Below, piece by piece: positions 25,596-35,436 of a DNA stretch of 37,415 nucleotides; the stretch's first letter is position 1, and every line of letters starts with the position of its first letter. The notes under the pieces are model-generated. The model was not told the origin of the DNA. It was given only the letters and a program-made list of their open reading frames with translations, and searched no databases. The translations under genes were made by a program, and so were the position numbers. The stretch is from contig CAMWJC010000027.1 in NCBI GenBank assembly GCA_947174495.1, positions 1 to 37,415 on the forward strand, read 5' to 3'. This DNA comes from an uncultured Lachnospiraceae bacterium (GTDB lineage: Bacteria; Bacillota; Clostridia; Lachnospirales; Lachnospiraceae).

Positions 25596-25646
25596 TTACC
25601 TGTACTCCTCCTGCTCCCCAATACTCATAACCATAAATCCTGCAGC

Positions 25647-27119
<1,473 letters not shown>

Positions 27120-27145
27120 TTATCCTCATTTATCCGTTTCTGTCA

Positions 27146-27643
27146 TCAATCCTTAAATACTTTTCTTGGTGCAACCGTAGTAATTGCTTTTATCATCTCT
27201 TCATTAGGCTCAATGATCACTCTTTTTTGTCCGTCATAATAAAAAACATACCTGTGATCTGGCTGCTTCTCTTCCCCTGAGCTGTAATCTACCGTCTTGT
27301 CCTGTCTGTTCTTATAATTATCAAGATGCCATGACTTGATCGGCGCTAAAATTTCCATCTTTCCAACGTCAAAAACTGCCACCCGCTTACGTCTGCTTTT
27401 GGCCATAACCTTGTCCACGGTCAGTTCCTTATCCACATAAAGGTACTCATATTCCAGATTCGCGTTCAGATTCACAAAATATGCCGCCACGCCTAATGCA
27501 ATGCCAATAATCATTGCCACAAAATAACCGGCCACTCCAAGCAGGATAAAACCTGCTGCAAGAATGATCGTCAAAAACTTGAGCAATGTCATGTATGCAG
27601 GCGTTTTTCGTTTAACCAGCCATTCCACATATGTTTCGTTCAT
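27146..27643 (-). CDS. DUF6106-type membrane protein
   Basis: A 165-residue protein with a cytoplasmic head (MNETYVEWLVKRKTPAYMTL), two close hydrophobic helices (about residues 20-60), and a soluble domain with LEYEYLYVDKELTVDKVMAKSRRKR and EILAPIKSWHLDNYKN. I recognise this pattern as the DUF6106 family seen in Lachnospiraceae. It resembles small PH-like membrane proteins but has no known function. GGAGG (27651-27655) is six bases before the ATG at 27641-27643, while the longer frame of 20 codons lacks a site. It is the first gene of the guaB unit. Confidence 0.82.
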   Translation of the reverse strand: MNETYVEWLVKRKTPAYMTLLKFLTIILAAGFILLGVAGYFVAMIIGIALGVAAYFVNLNANLEYEYLYVDKELTVDKVMAKSRRKRVAVFDVGKMEILAPIKSWHLDNYKNRQDKTVDYSSGEEKQPDHRYVFYYDGQKRVIIEPNEEMIKAITTVAPRKVFKD

Positions 27644-27674
27644 ATCAAACCTCCATCCCAAATGTATAATTTTA

Positions 27675-27703
27675 ATCATAGTATATTTTCCGGAAACTTT
27701 CAA
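27675..27703 (-). promoter_or_regulatory. Sigma-A promoter of the DUF6106-guaB unit
   Basis: Minus strand TTGAAA (27698-27703), a 17-base spacer, and TATGAT (27675-27680). The start of transcription falls about 25 bases before the DUF6106 ATG. Confidence 0.7.
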
Positions 27704-27786
27704 GTAATATCGAGCAGCCGCAAATGCATTTCCAATATTTTAATTAAATGTTTATGATTTTTTTATAGGTATACTCTTTCCTGCCA

Positions 27787-27815
27787 TTGACACATTTTTT
27801 CAAAATCGCTATGAT
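27787..27815 (+). promoter_or_regulatory. Sigma-A promoter of the 286-residue membrane protein
   Basis: A perfect TTGACA (27787-27792), a 17-base spacer, and TATGAT (27810-27815). Transcription would start near 27822, about 42 bases before the ATG at 27864. It is the strongest sigma-A match in the window. Confidence 0.75.
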
Positions 27816-27863
27816 GTTAGTTATGAATGCAAACTGCCGGTTTCGTGCAGGAAAGGAACGCTT

Positions 27864-28724
27864 ATGAGTCAAACCGAAAAAGAACAAATACCCACCCGCG
27901 GGGTACAGGATGAGATCCGTCAGCAACAACAAAAGCTGAAAGGCAGACCCTTTAAAGAAAAACTGCAATATTTCTGGGATTATTATAAGATACATACTGT
28001 TGTATTTCTTGTTGTGGTCATCTTTGGAGTCAATTTAATCCACGATATTCTTTCCGCCAAAGACTATGCATTTTACGGTGTTATGCTTAATGCGGTCAGT
28101 CTCTCGGAGGAATCCATGGAAAGCGCCTTTGGTGAGTATGCAGGACTTGATCTTGAAACTTATGATTGCTTTATCGATACCACTTCCACGTTGTCTTACC
28201 GTACGGTAAGCCAATATGATATGGCCACCTCACAGAAACTGATTGCTTTGGTTCAGACCAAAGATTTGGATGCTGTGGTTTTTGATTCTGAAATTTTCAA
28301 CAATTACGCAAATAATGAACTATTCCTGGATCTGACAACAGTTTATACGGCTGATGAACTTCAAAAATACCAAGATAATCTTTATTATATAGATAAAGCA
28401 CCGATGAATCGGGCCAATGAAGATTCAGACTACGAAAACGAATCTCTTATTTCAGCTGCGGAAAGCGGCGCGTTTTCAATTGATGATATTATAAAGGAAG
28501 CGGAAGCACACCGCCACCCGGAAAACATGGAGCAGCCCATCCCTGTAGGAATTTTTATAGAGGATTCTCCTTTCGTTCAAAAAACAAAGGCTTATGACAT
28601 CCTCATACCGATATTTGGCATTTCATCAACCACCACACGTCCGGATACTGCTAAAAAATACCTGGAATTCCTTTGGGACGAGCAGATAGATTTTGCTTCC
28701 ATGAAAGCGGATCCTCTGCCCTGA
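27864..28724 (+). CDS. Membrane-anchored extracytoplasmic protein of unknown function
   Basis: A 286-residue protein with a polar N-terminal head (about 45 residues, ending LKGRPFKEKLQYFWDYYKIH), one membrane helix (TVVFLVVVIFGVNLI), and an outside domain of about 220 residues. That domain resembles periplasmic solute-binding folds (DLDAVVFDSEIFNNYANNELFLDLTTVY and a C-terminal TAKKYLEFLWDEQ). The anchor is a helix, not a lipobox Cys. AAAGGAAC precedes the ATG. The gene is a single unit with a strong promoter and terminator, upstream of the two-component genes but not obviously part of them. No ligand can be named. Confidence 0.75.
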   Translation: MSQTEKEQIPTRGVQDEIRQQQQKLKGRPFKEKLQYFWDYYKIHTVVFLVVVIFGVNLIHDILSAKDYAFYGVMLNAVSLSEESMESAFGEYAGLDLETYDCFIDTTSTLSYRTVSQYDMATSQKLIALVQTKDLDAVVFDSEIFNNYANNELFLDLTTVYTADELQKYQDNLYYIDKAPMNRANEDSDYENESLISAAESGAFSIDDIIKEAEAHRHPENMEQPIPVGIFIEDSPFVQKTKAYDILIPIFGISSTTTRPDTAKKYLEFLWDEQIDFASMKADPLP

Positions 28725-28765
28725 TACTCGTCTCCCATGAAAAATATCCGAATTTCATTGTCATC

Positions 28766-28794
28766 AAAAGCGTTGCCTTTGCGGCGGCGCTTTT
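28766..28794 (+). terminator. Intrinsic terminator after the 286-residue membrane protein
   Basis: AAAAGCGTTGCC pairs with GGCGGCGCTTTT (including two G-T pairs) around a 5-base loop, ending in five Ts. It separates the upstream gene from the response regulator operon. Confidence 0.8.
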
Positions 28795-28839
28795 TCATGA
28801 TAAGCACAACATTTTACTTCAAAAATTCTTATCTTTATC

Positions 28840-28871
28840 TTCATACGAAATTCATAGGAACATGGTATACT
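28840..28871 (+). promoter_or_regulatory. TTCAT direct-repeat promoter of the response regulator
   Basis: TTCAT occurs at 28840 and 28851, exactly 11 bases apart. Ten bases after the second TTCAT is a -10 box TATACT (28866-28871). There is no sigma-A -35 box at the proper distance. This is the usual form of a promoter activated by an OmpR/PhoB-family dimer bound over the -35 region. The same layout stands before the ABC genes, so autoregulation is likely. Confidence 0.65.
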
Positions 28872-28899
28872 ATCTACATCAATTGAAAGGAAGTATATC

Positions 28900-29583
28900 A
28901 TGAACCACTCCCCTTATCAGGTACTTTTTCTGGAAGACGAGCCCACCATCCGTGAGGTTTTAACTGAATACATGCAGCTCTCCGGTTATCAGGTCACCTC
29001 CGTCTCCCGGGGTGATGACGCTATCCAGCTGATTGACTCCGGTAATTATGATATTGCTGTTTTGGACATCATGGTGCCCGGTGCAGACGGTTTTCAGGTA
29101 CTTTCACATATCCGCGCCGCAAAACCGGAAACAGCCGTAATCATGCTCACAGCCCTCGATGACGAACAGACACAGGTCAAAGCCTTTAACAACTATGCAG
29201 ACGATTACGTGATCAAACCGGTTTCTCCTATTATTCTGCTAAAGCGTATGGAAACTATTCTGCGCCGGACCGCTTCCGCTCCCGGCGATACCGAATGCGA
29301 AGACGGGCTTGTTATAAACGAACAGGCATACTGTGCAATGTATCAGGGCAAACGTCTGCCCCTTACTTTAAGCGAGTATCTATTGCTCCGGACACTTTAT
29401 CAGCATCCGGACCGGGTATATAACAGGGAACAACTGATTCTTAACATTTTTAATGAGGACTATATCGGAAATGACCGGATCATCGACGCACACATCAAAA
29501 ACCTGCGCAAAAAGCTGCCTGTTTCCTGTATCAAGACCGTGATCGGCGTAGGTTATCAATTCGACAGGGAGGCTTTGAAATGA
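28900..29583 (+). CDS. OmpR-family response regulator
   Basis: A 227-residue protein. The receiver domain has the acidic pair E12-D13, the phospho-acceptor D56 in VLDIMVPGADGF, a Thr in MLTALDD, and the Lys in DDYVIKPVSP. The C-terminal winged helix has LTLSEYLLLRTLYQHPDRVYNREQL and DRIIDAHIKNLRKKL. GAAAGGAAG precedes the ATG. It overlaps the histidine kinase gene by four bases (ATGA). The TTCAT direct repeats before this gene and before the ABC genes are its likely targets. Confidence 0.96.
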   Translation: MNHSPYQVLFLEDEPTIREVLTEYMQLSGYQVTSVSRGDDAIQLIDSGNYDIAVLDIMVPGADGFQVLSHIRAAKPETAVIMLTALDDEQTQVKAFNNYADDYVIKPVSPIILLKRMETILRRTASAPGDTECEDGLVINEQAYCAMYQGKRLPLTLSEYLLLRTLYQHPDRVYNREQLILNIFNEDYIGNDRIIDAHIKNLRKKLPVSCIKTVIGVGYQFDREALK

Positions 29584-31061
29584 AGATCAAATTAGAACAC
29601 AAAAATCTGTCTTACAGTCTGCTTCTTGCAGGCTGTCTGCTTCTTTTTCTCATAGGTTACTTTATTTATATGCTTCCGTCTCTCTATGTGGATTATCTTA
29701 TGGATGAAAATCTGAAATCCATCCGTGAGCAGCATCGTACTTTTGTAACCACGGGAAGTTACGAAAACATACGTGTCAAAAACCCTACCGCATGTTTCTC
29801 CCTCCGTGTACCCAATCAGGGAGATACTTTTTTTCTGGCCGGTAAAACCTTTTCTCTTCAACTTACCCTTACGGATGCCCGACTCCGGGAAAAGCTGCAT
29901 GAATACCAAACATTACTTCAGGATTTCCAGATGACAGATTCGGATACAGACAGAAATCATTCCATTCAGATGCAGCAGTCCATTGATGAGTGGGCCTCCA
30001 TTCTGTCCGAATCTCTTTCCGGCATAACGCTTCCGGCAGAAATCAAATTGCTGCAGTTGCAGGAGTCGGATTCCTTTTATTTCAACGAATATCTGCGCTA
30101 TCATTCTATTTCTGATCACATGTTCATTCTGGAAACCGGTGTTGAAGACGGCAACAACAGCTACATTAATTATATTGCCATTGAAAAGCTGGAGGATTCT
30201 CTGGTCCTTTCCTTCCTTCCTGTGATGACTCCCGATATCAACGAGATCCGCCCCGTAATCCTTCAAAGTCTCCCCTTCCTTATTGCTGCGGTTCTTTTTC
30301 TGGTGCTTATCTTTTCCCGTATTTACGCTAAGGGAATTATTGCCCCGTCCCAGCAGCTGATCAGGCAAAGCTATGAAGAACTGGAAATAAAAAATCAGAA
30401 GCTGGAGGCCGAAAATCTGCGTCAGGAGGTTTTCTTGCGCGCCTCCTCCCATCAATTAAAAACACCGGTATCCGCCGCCCTTCTTCTGACTGACGGCATG
30501 ATCGGCCGGGTGGGAAAATATGCAGACAGAGACCTTTACCTGCCCGGGGTAAAGGAGCAGCTTCTTTCTATGCGGAAAATTATTGAAGACATTTTATATC
30601 TGAACCGGCTTAAGGATCAGATTCAAATTCAGGAAACCGATCTGGATGCTCTGCTTGATTCCTGTCTGCATTCCTATCGGATTATCCTAGGCAGCCGCCA
30701 GCTGACCCTGGTCTGCAATTCGGGATCTGCCCAAAAAGTATCCACCGATGAGCGGATTGCATCACTGATTTTAGATAATCTGTTATCCAACGCCGTAAAC
30801 TACACCCCTTCCGGCGGAAAAATAGAAATCCGCACCTCCCCCGGAACGATACAGATACAAAATTACGGCACCTGTATTCCGGAAGATCTGCTTCCTCACA
30901 TTTTTGATCCGTTTGTCAGCGGAAATAACGATTCAAGCGGACACGGACTGGGATTATATCTGGCTTCCTACTATGCCCGCGCAGCAAACGCCTCCCTGTC
31001 TGTCTCAAACGAAGGGGAAAGCGTCCTCGCTATCCTTCGCTTTCATCGGCATGAAATCTGA
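29580..31061 (+). CDS. Sensor histidine kinase
   Basis: A 493-residue membrane kinase. Two membrane helices (about residues 10-33 and 226-245) enclose an outside sensor of about 190 residues. Then come a short coil, the H-box ASSHQLKTPVSAA with the phospho-acceptor His, the N-box ILDNLLSNAVNYTP, and the ATP lid motif SGHGLGLYLAS. The sensor shows no domain I recognise. It overlaps the response regulator by four bases and is followed by an ABC transporter, the usual setting of systems that sense and export peptides, antibiotics or envelope-damaging compounds. The signal is unknown. Confidence 0.95.
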   Translation: MKIKLEHKNLSYSLLLAGCLLLFLIGYFIYMLPSLYVDYLMDENLKSIREQHRTFVTTGSYENIRVKNPTACFSLRVPNQGDTFFLAGKTFSLQLTLTDARLREKLHEYQTLLQDFQMTDSDTDRNHSIQMQQSIDEWASILSESLSGITLPAEIKLLQLQESDSFYFNEYLRYHSISDHMFILETGVEDGNNSYINYIAIEKLEDSLVLSFLPVMTPDINEIRPVILQSLPFLIAAVLFLVLIFSRIYAKGIIAPSQQLIRQSYEELEIKNQKLEAENLRQEVFLRASSHQLKTPVSAALLLTDGMIGRVGKYADRDLYLPGVKEQLLSMRKIIEDILYLNRLKDQIQIQETDLDALLDSCLHSYRIILGSRQLTLVCNSGSAQKVSTDERIASLILDNLLSNAVNYTPSGGKIEIRTSPGTIQIQNYGTCIPEDLLPHIFDPFVSGNNDSSGHGLGLYLASYYARAANASLSVSNEGESVLAILRFHRHEI

Positions 31062-31069
31062 ATATAAGA

Positions 31070-31112
31070 TTCATTCCGGCTTCATCGGAACTTCATATCC
31101 TTCTGATACTAT
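31070..31112 (+). promoter_or_regulatory. TTCAT triple direct-repeat promoter of the ABC genes
   Basis: TTCAT occurs at 31070, 31081 and 31092, each exactly 11 bases apart. The last one is followed after ten bases by a -10-like TACTAT (31107-31112), the same spacing as before the response regulator. It begins just after the kinase stop codon. The first repeat unit reads TTCATTCCGGC, the second TTCATCGGAAC. The mRNA leader then runs about 80 bases to GGGAAGGAG before the ABC start codon. Confidence 0.65.
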
Positions 31113-31197
31113 TTTTACCAGAGACAGCGCTATTTGCCTTTGCGCTATAAACAAATACGCTGTGTAACAACGCAAGCCACGGGAAGGAGACTTAAAA

Positions 31198-32088
31198 ATG
31201 TTATTATCCATCGAAAATCTGACTGTCCGCTACGGACCCGAAACCGCCCTTAACATTGACCAGCCTATCCATATTGAAGAGGGAGAGCGGATCGGCATTA
31301 TCGGCTCCAACGGCGCCGGTAAGACTACTCTGGTCAAAAGCATTCTGGGACTGGTGCCCTATCAGGGAACCATTCAGACCGCGCTTACACGGGATCAAAT
31401 TGCTGTTCATATGCAATTCAATGAATATGCGGATTCCATGCCGGTAAAGTACATTATGGAAGCGATTTTAGAAACAAAAATCTCCAAGAATAAAAAGCTT
31501 CAGGAACTGATCGGGTACTTTGAATTTGGAGAATGTCTTAAGAAAAGATATACCAAGCTGTCAGGAGGACAAAAGCAGCGCTTTACCATCATTTTGGTCA
31601 TGATGCAGGAAGCTCCTCTGACCTTTTATGATGAAGTTACATCGGGATTGGATTTTGAAACCCGTCAAAAACTGATGGAGAAGCTGGCTAATTGGTATCG
31701 GAACAAAAATTCCAGTTTATGCATTGTTTCTCATTATTATGATGAGCTGGAAAACCTTGTTGACAAGCTTCTGATTCTGGATAAAGGAAGGGTCGTTGCT
31801 TATGGAAAAACAGAAGAATTGTTCCGCAGATATTGCGGCAGAGCCGTGATCATCTTAGATAATACACCGGAAAACGAAATCTTAGTTAAAGATCATAAAA
31901 GACTGGCAGCTCCCGCCCATTTGATTGCCTTATCATGTGACAATGAATCTGATGAAAGGGAAGTCACTTCCAGATTGCTTGCACACAACAAGAATTACAA
32001 GCACAGCAGCCGGGATATCGAAATTCTGTCTATTAATGCAAAAAAAGCACTATTTATGAAAAGTGAGGGAATAAGCTATGACAAATAA
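31198..32088 (+). CDS. ABC transporter ATP-binding protein
   Basis: A 296-residue ATPase with Walker A GSNGAGKTT (about residues 36-44), signature LSGGQKQRF, Walker B TFYDEVTSGLD and the switch His in IVSHYYDE. Where most exporters read LDEPTSGLD, this one has YDEVTSGLD, so the catalytic Glu is kept and Pro is replaced by Val. The last about 80 residues form a tail of unknown role. GGAAGGAG precedes the ATG. It overlaps the permease gene by 11 bases and belongs to the two-component module. Confidence 0.94.
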   Translation: MLLSIENLTVRYGPETALNIDQPIHIEEGERIGIIGSNGAGKTTLVKSILGLVPYQGTIQTALTRDQIAVHMQFNEYADSMPVKYIMEAILETKISKNKKLQELIGYFEFGECLKKRYTKLSGGQKQRFTIILVMMQEAPLTFYDEVTSGLDFETRQKLMEKLANWYRNKNSSLCIVSHYYDELENLVDKLLILDKGRVVAYGKTEELFRRYCGRAVIILDNTPENEILVKDHKRLAAPAHLIALSCDNESDEREVTSRLLAHNKNYKHSSRDIEILSINAKKALFMKSEGISYDK

Positions 32089-32866
32089 AACCAGAAAATC
32101 ATTGACTCTGCAGATGCTGCTTTTTGAGCTGAGAAACATAACAGGCAATCCCTATGTGCATCTTTTTGGAATTGCCATGCCCATACTGATGTCTTATATT
32201 ATTATCCGCGGCGTCACTATGGAAGTTTCAGATCCTGCTCTTCTTTGTACAATTTCCACTTCCGTCTTTCTGGGTATAGGAGTTGTTATTCCTATGGCAA
32301 TTGCTCTCATGGGCTATGCTGCCACAAGAGCTCAGGAAATGGAAAAGGGCATCCCGGAACGGTTAGAGCTGTTTGGGATCCGTTCTTCCATCACCTTATG
32401 CAATCGGATCGCAGCCGAATTGATATTTATCCTGGTTGTCTTCATTCTTTACTTTGTTTATGGCTGCCTCTTTTTAGAATTAGAACCGCCCAAAGCCTCC
32501 GGTGCAGTAATTTACACCATAAGCATGCTCGCCCTTACGATCATATTGCTCTGCATTGCCCACGGAATTGCGTCTATTCTGAAAAAATTCGGGCCTACCT
32601 ACTGTGTCGTTATGATCCTTTACTTTACTCTCATGCTCTTTTCCGGCATGATGGGACTGAGCTACGACAATATGCCCTCCGGCATTCAGTTTGTCGCGAA
32701 GCTTCTGCCTACCACTTATCTCAACAAAGATATCTATACCATCTGGGTGGGAGAAAGCTGCCGCTTTGCTCCCATGATACAATCTTACCTGCTTTGGGCT
32801 GTTATTGCAGGAATACTTCTGGTTACTACAGCTGAGATAAAACAAAAATATCATAAATTGCCTTGA
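32078..32866 (+). CDS. ABC-2-type transporter permease
   Basis: A 262-residue protein with about six membrane helices, in the arrangement of ABC-2 exporters: an N-terminal cytoplasmic amphipathic helix (LTLQMLLFELRNI), then a helix before VTMEVSDPALL. The longest loop lies between helices two and three (GYAATRAQEMEKGIPERLELFGI). It pairs with the preceding ATPase to make one exporter, probably of a small hydrophobic or peptide substrate. Its last 41 bases overlap the end of the aspartate kinase gene on the other strand. I see no separate terminator. Confidence 0.9.
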   Translation: MTNKTRKSLTLQMLLFELRNITGNPYVHLFGIAMPILMSYIIIRGVTMEVSDPALLCTISTSVFLGIGVVIPMAIALMGYAATRAQEMEKGIPERLELFGIRSSITLCNRIAAELIFILVVFILYFVYGCLFLELEPPKASGAVIYTISMLALTIILLCIAHGIASILKKFGPTYCVVMILYFTLMLFSGMMGLSYDNMPSGIQFVAKLLPTTYLNKDIYTIWVGESCRFAPMIQSYLLWAVIAGILLVTTAEIKQKYHKLP

Positions 32867-34145
32867 TCGCATCCTCAAAGTCATCATCCGCTACGCCAAT
32901 GATCACATTCAACTCACTGGAGCCCTGATCGATCATCTTTACATTCACGTTGGCATGTGCCAGTGCGGAGAAGATTCTTCCTGCCGTTCCCCGCGTGGAT
33001 TTCATTCCCCGGCCTACCACAGCGATCAGGGCCAGATCGGATTCAATATCCACACAGTCCGGATCTGCCAGCCTGTGAATAGCGGAGACTACCTTCTGTT
33101 CCTTATCAATAAATTCATCCTGATGAACAAACACCGTCAAAGTGTCAATGCCGGATGGCACATGCTCAAAAGAAATTCCGTAATCCTCAAAGGCCTGGAG
33201 AACCTTCCTTCCAAACCCGATCTCCGAGTTCATCATGGCCTTTTCAATATTGACCGAGCAGAATCCCTTTTTGCCTGCGATTCCCGTAATCACATATTTG
33301 GATTTCTGGCAGGTACTCTCTACAATCCATGTTCCTGCATCCTCCGGCTTATTAGTATTGCGGATATTGATGGGAATTCCTTCTCTTCTTACGGGGAAAA
33401 TAGCGTCTTCATGAAATACGCCTGCCCCCATATAAGAAAGCTCCCTCAGTTCCCGGTAGGTAATTGTTTCAATTGCTTCCGGATTATCAATAATTCTGGG
33501 ATCTGCAATCAAAAATCCGGACACATCCGTCCAATTCTCATATACATCCGCTTTTACAGCTCTTGCAACAATGGCGCCGGTAATATCGGAACCGCCTCTT
33601 GAAAAGGTCTTTACCCGGCCATCCGCATAGGCTCCATAAAACCCGGGAACAACTGCATGATCCATATCCTTTAAACGTTCACGAAGCATCTGGTTGGTAG
33701 TTTCTGCATCAAAATCCCCATTTTCGTCAAAGTGGATCACCTGTGCCGCATCGATAAACTCATATCCCAAAAATGCCGCCATAATAATACTGTTCAGATA
33801 TTCCCCTCTGGAAGCGGCATAATTCTCACCGGCTTTCTCTTTAAACTGCTTGTCGATGGTTTTAAACTCCTCTTTTAAGGAAAGAGATAATCCCAGTCCA
33901 TCGATAATTTCCTGATATCTTGCCTCTATATCCTTTAATTCTTTGGAATAGTTCTCACCTGCTTCCGCTAAATGGTAGCAGCTATAAAGCATATCCGTAA
34001 CCTTTGTATCTTCCGGGAAACGCTTGCCGGGTGCAGAAGGTACTACATATCTCCTTTCCTTATCCGCATGAATAATATCCGCCGCCTTCCGGAACTGCTC
34101 TGCACTTGCCAGAGAGCTTCCTCCGAATTTCACTACTTTTTTCAT
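32826..34145 (-). CDS. Aspartate kinase
   Basis: A 439-residue kinase that phosphorylates aspartate, the first step to lysine, threonine and methionine. It has the N-terminal VVKFGGSSLASAEQF, the middle FSRGGSDITGAIVARAVKADVYENWTDVSGF, and two ACT domains in the last about 150 residues (GFCSVNIEKAMM and LALIAVVGRGMKSTRGTAGRIFSALAHANVNVKMIDQG) for feedback control. The usual VVSAMG reads VVPSAPG here. It is the last gene of the threonine operon, 20 bases after the proposed homoserine kinase. Feedback control by threonine is likely but not shown by the sequence. Confidence 0.95.
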   Translation of the reverse strand: MKKVVKFGGSSLASAEQFRKAADIIHADKERRYVVPSAPGKRFPEDTKVTDMLYSCYHLAEAGENYSKELKDIEARYQEIIDGLGLSLSLKEEFKTIDKQFKEKAGENYAASRGEYLNSIIMAAFLGYEFIDAAQVIHFDENGDFDAETTNQMLRERLKDMDHAVVPGFYGAYADGRVKTFSRGGSDITGAIVARAVKADVYENWTDVSGFLIADPRIIDNPEAIETITYRELRELSYMGAGVFHEDAIFPVRREGIPINIRNTNKPEDAGTWIVESTCQKSKYVITGIAGKKGFCSVNIEKAMMNSEIGFGRKVLQAFEDYGISFEHVPSGIDTLTVFVHQDEFIDKEQKVVSAIHRLADPDCVDIESDLALIAVVGRGMKSTRGTAGRIFSALAHANVNVKMIDQGSSELNVIIGVADDDFEDAIKAIYDIFVLSQL

Positions 34146-34165
34146 TTCTCCACTTAACTCCTCTT

Positions 34166-35374
34166 TTATTCTTTTTCTAAAAGCCTGTCAATAATGGTAT
34201 GACCCGTTGCAATATAGCTTCCTGCTTCTGCTTCCTTTTCATTATAATTCCAAGTCTCGCTCCTTAGCGCACTGCTGTCATACAAAAGATAGGGTACGCT
34301 GTCTGAAGTATGGGTTCTGACCCGGATTGGCGTAGGATGATCCGGCATAACAAGCAGACGATAGTCCACGCCCTCCTCATCCAATGCTCCGGTCAACGGC
34401 CCAATCACCCGCTGATCCAGATATTCAATTGCCTGCACCTTTTTTTCCACACTTCCCTGATGGCCCATCTCATCCGGCGCCTCCACATGTATGTAAGCAA
34501 AATCATACTCTCCGCGAAGGGCCGCAAGCGCTGCCTGTACTTTTCCTTCATAATTAGTGTGGAGTCCGCCGTTGGCTCCTTCCACCTGGGCGACACCCAT
34601 TCCTGCACCTACCGCAATCCCTTTCAGCAGATCCACGGCCGAAACCATCATGCCCTTTAGTCCGTTCTTTTCCTCAAAGGAAGAAAGCGCCGGTTTGGTT
34701 CCGGCTCCCCAGAACCAACAGCAATTGGCCGGGTTTAAGCCTTTCTTTTTCCGTTCGATATTGATGGGATGCTCTGCCAGAATCTCATAGCTTCTCTTCA
34801 TCATAAAAAGAAGCTGCTTATCATCGGGCAAATGCTGTCCGATTACCTGTCCCAGCACATCATGAGGCTGTACAAGCTCGATCACACTGCCCTGATTCCA
34901 GATCAGACAATGGCGATAGCTGGTTCCCACATAAAACTGATAGGTTTCGTTTTGAAGCTCCTTCTTCACAGCTTCCAAAAGAACACTGCACTCTTCGGTG
35001 GATATTTCTCCCGAACTGTGATCAATGATTGTTTTTTCTTCAAAAGGCTCATCCCCGTCCGAGAGCGTCACAATGTTACAGCGAAGCGCCACATCCGTAT
35101 CCTTCATAGGCACGCCGATACTAAGCGCCTCTAACGGAGAACGTCCCGAATAATACTTCTTAGGGTCATACCCAAGCACGGAAAGATTCGCCGTATCGGA
35201 ACCGGGCTTCATCCCCTCCGGTATGGTATGCACCAGTCCGATTTCCGAAACCTTACTAAGCCGGTCAAGAGTCGGCGTATCCGCATACTCCAAAGGTGTT
35301 TTTCCCGAAAGCGCTTCGATAGGCTCATCCGCCATACCGTCTCCCAAAACTACCACATATTTCTTTTTTTTCAT
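34166..35374 (-). CDS. Proposed homoserine kinase of the phosphoglycerate-mutase fold
   Basis: A 402-residue protein of the alkaline phosphatase superfamily, like archaeal-type phosphoglycerate mutase. It starts KKKKYVVVLGDGMADEP (the metal-binding Asp). PGSDTANLSVLGYDPKKYYSGRSPLEA carries the central Ser/Thr region, and HVEAPDEMGHQG and LVMPDHPTPI carry later metal ligands. When this family lies beside homoserine dehydrogenase it has been proposed (the TIGR02535 group) to act as homoserine kinase in place of ThrB, and genetic work in Bacteroides supports this. Here it lies between homoserine dehydrogenase and aspartate kinase, and no GHMP-type ThrB is present. A mutase role in glycolysis remains the alternative. 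Confidence 0.85.
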   Translation of the reverse strand: MKKKKYVVVLGDGMADEPIEALSGKTPLEYADTPTLDRLSKVSEIGLVHTIPEGMKPGSDTANLSVLGYDPKKYYSGRSPLEALSIGVPMKDTDVALRCNIVTLSDGDEPFEEKTIIDHSSGEISTEECSVLLEAVKKELQNETYQFYVGTSYRHCLIWNQGSVIELVQPHDVLGQVIGQHLPDDKQLLFMMKRSYEILAEHPINIERKKKGLNPANCCWFWGAGTKPALSSFEEKNGLKGMMVSAVDLLKGIAVGAGMGVAQVEGANGGLHTNYEGKVQAALAALRGEYDFAYIHVEAPDEMGHQGSVEKKVQAIEYLDQRVIGPLTGALDEEGVDYRLLVMPDHPTPIRVRTHTSDSVPYLLYDSSALRSETWNYNEKEAEAGSYIATGHTIIDRLLEKE

Positions 35375-35436
35375 TTTATTCCTGACTCCTCATTTTGATA
35401 TTCCTATAATGAATCTGATCTTTACAGACGTACTTC

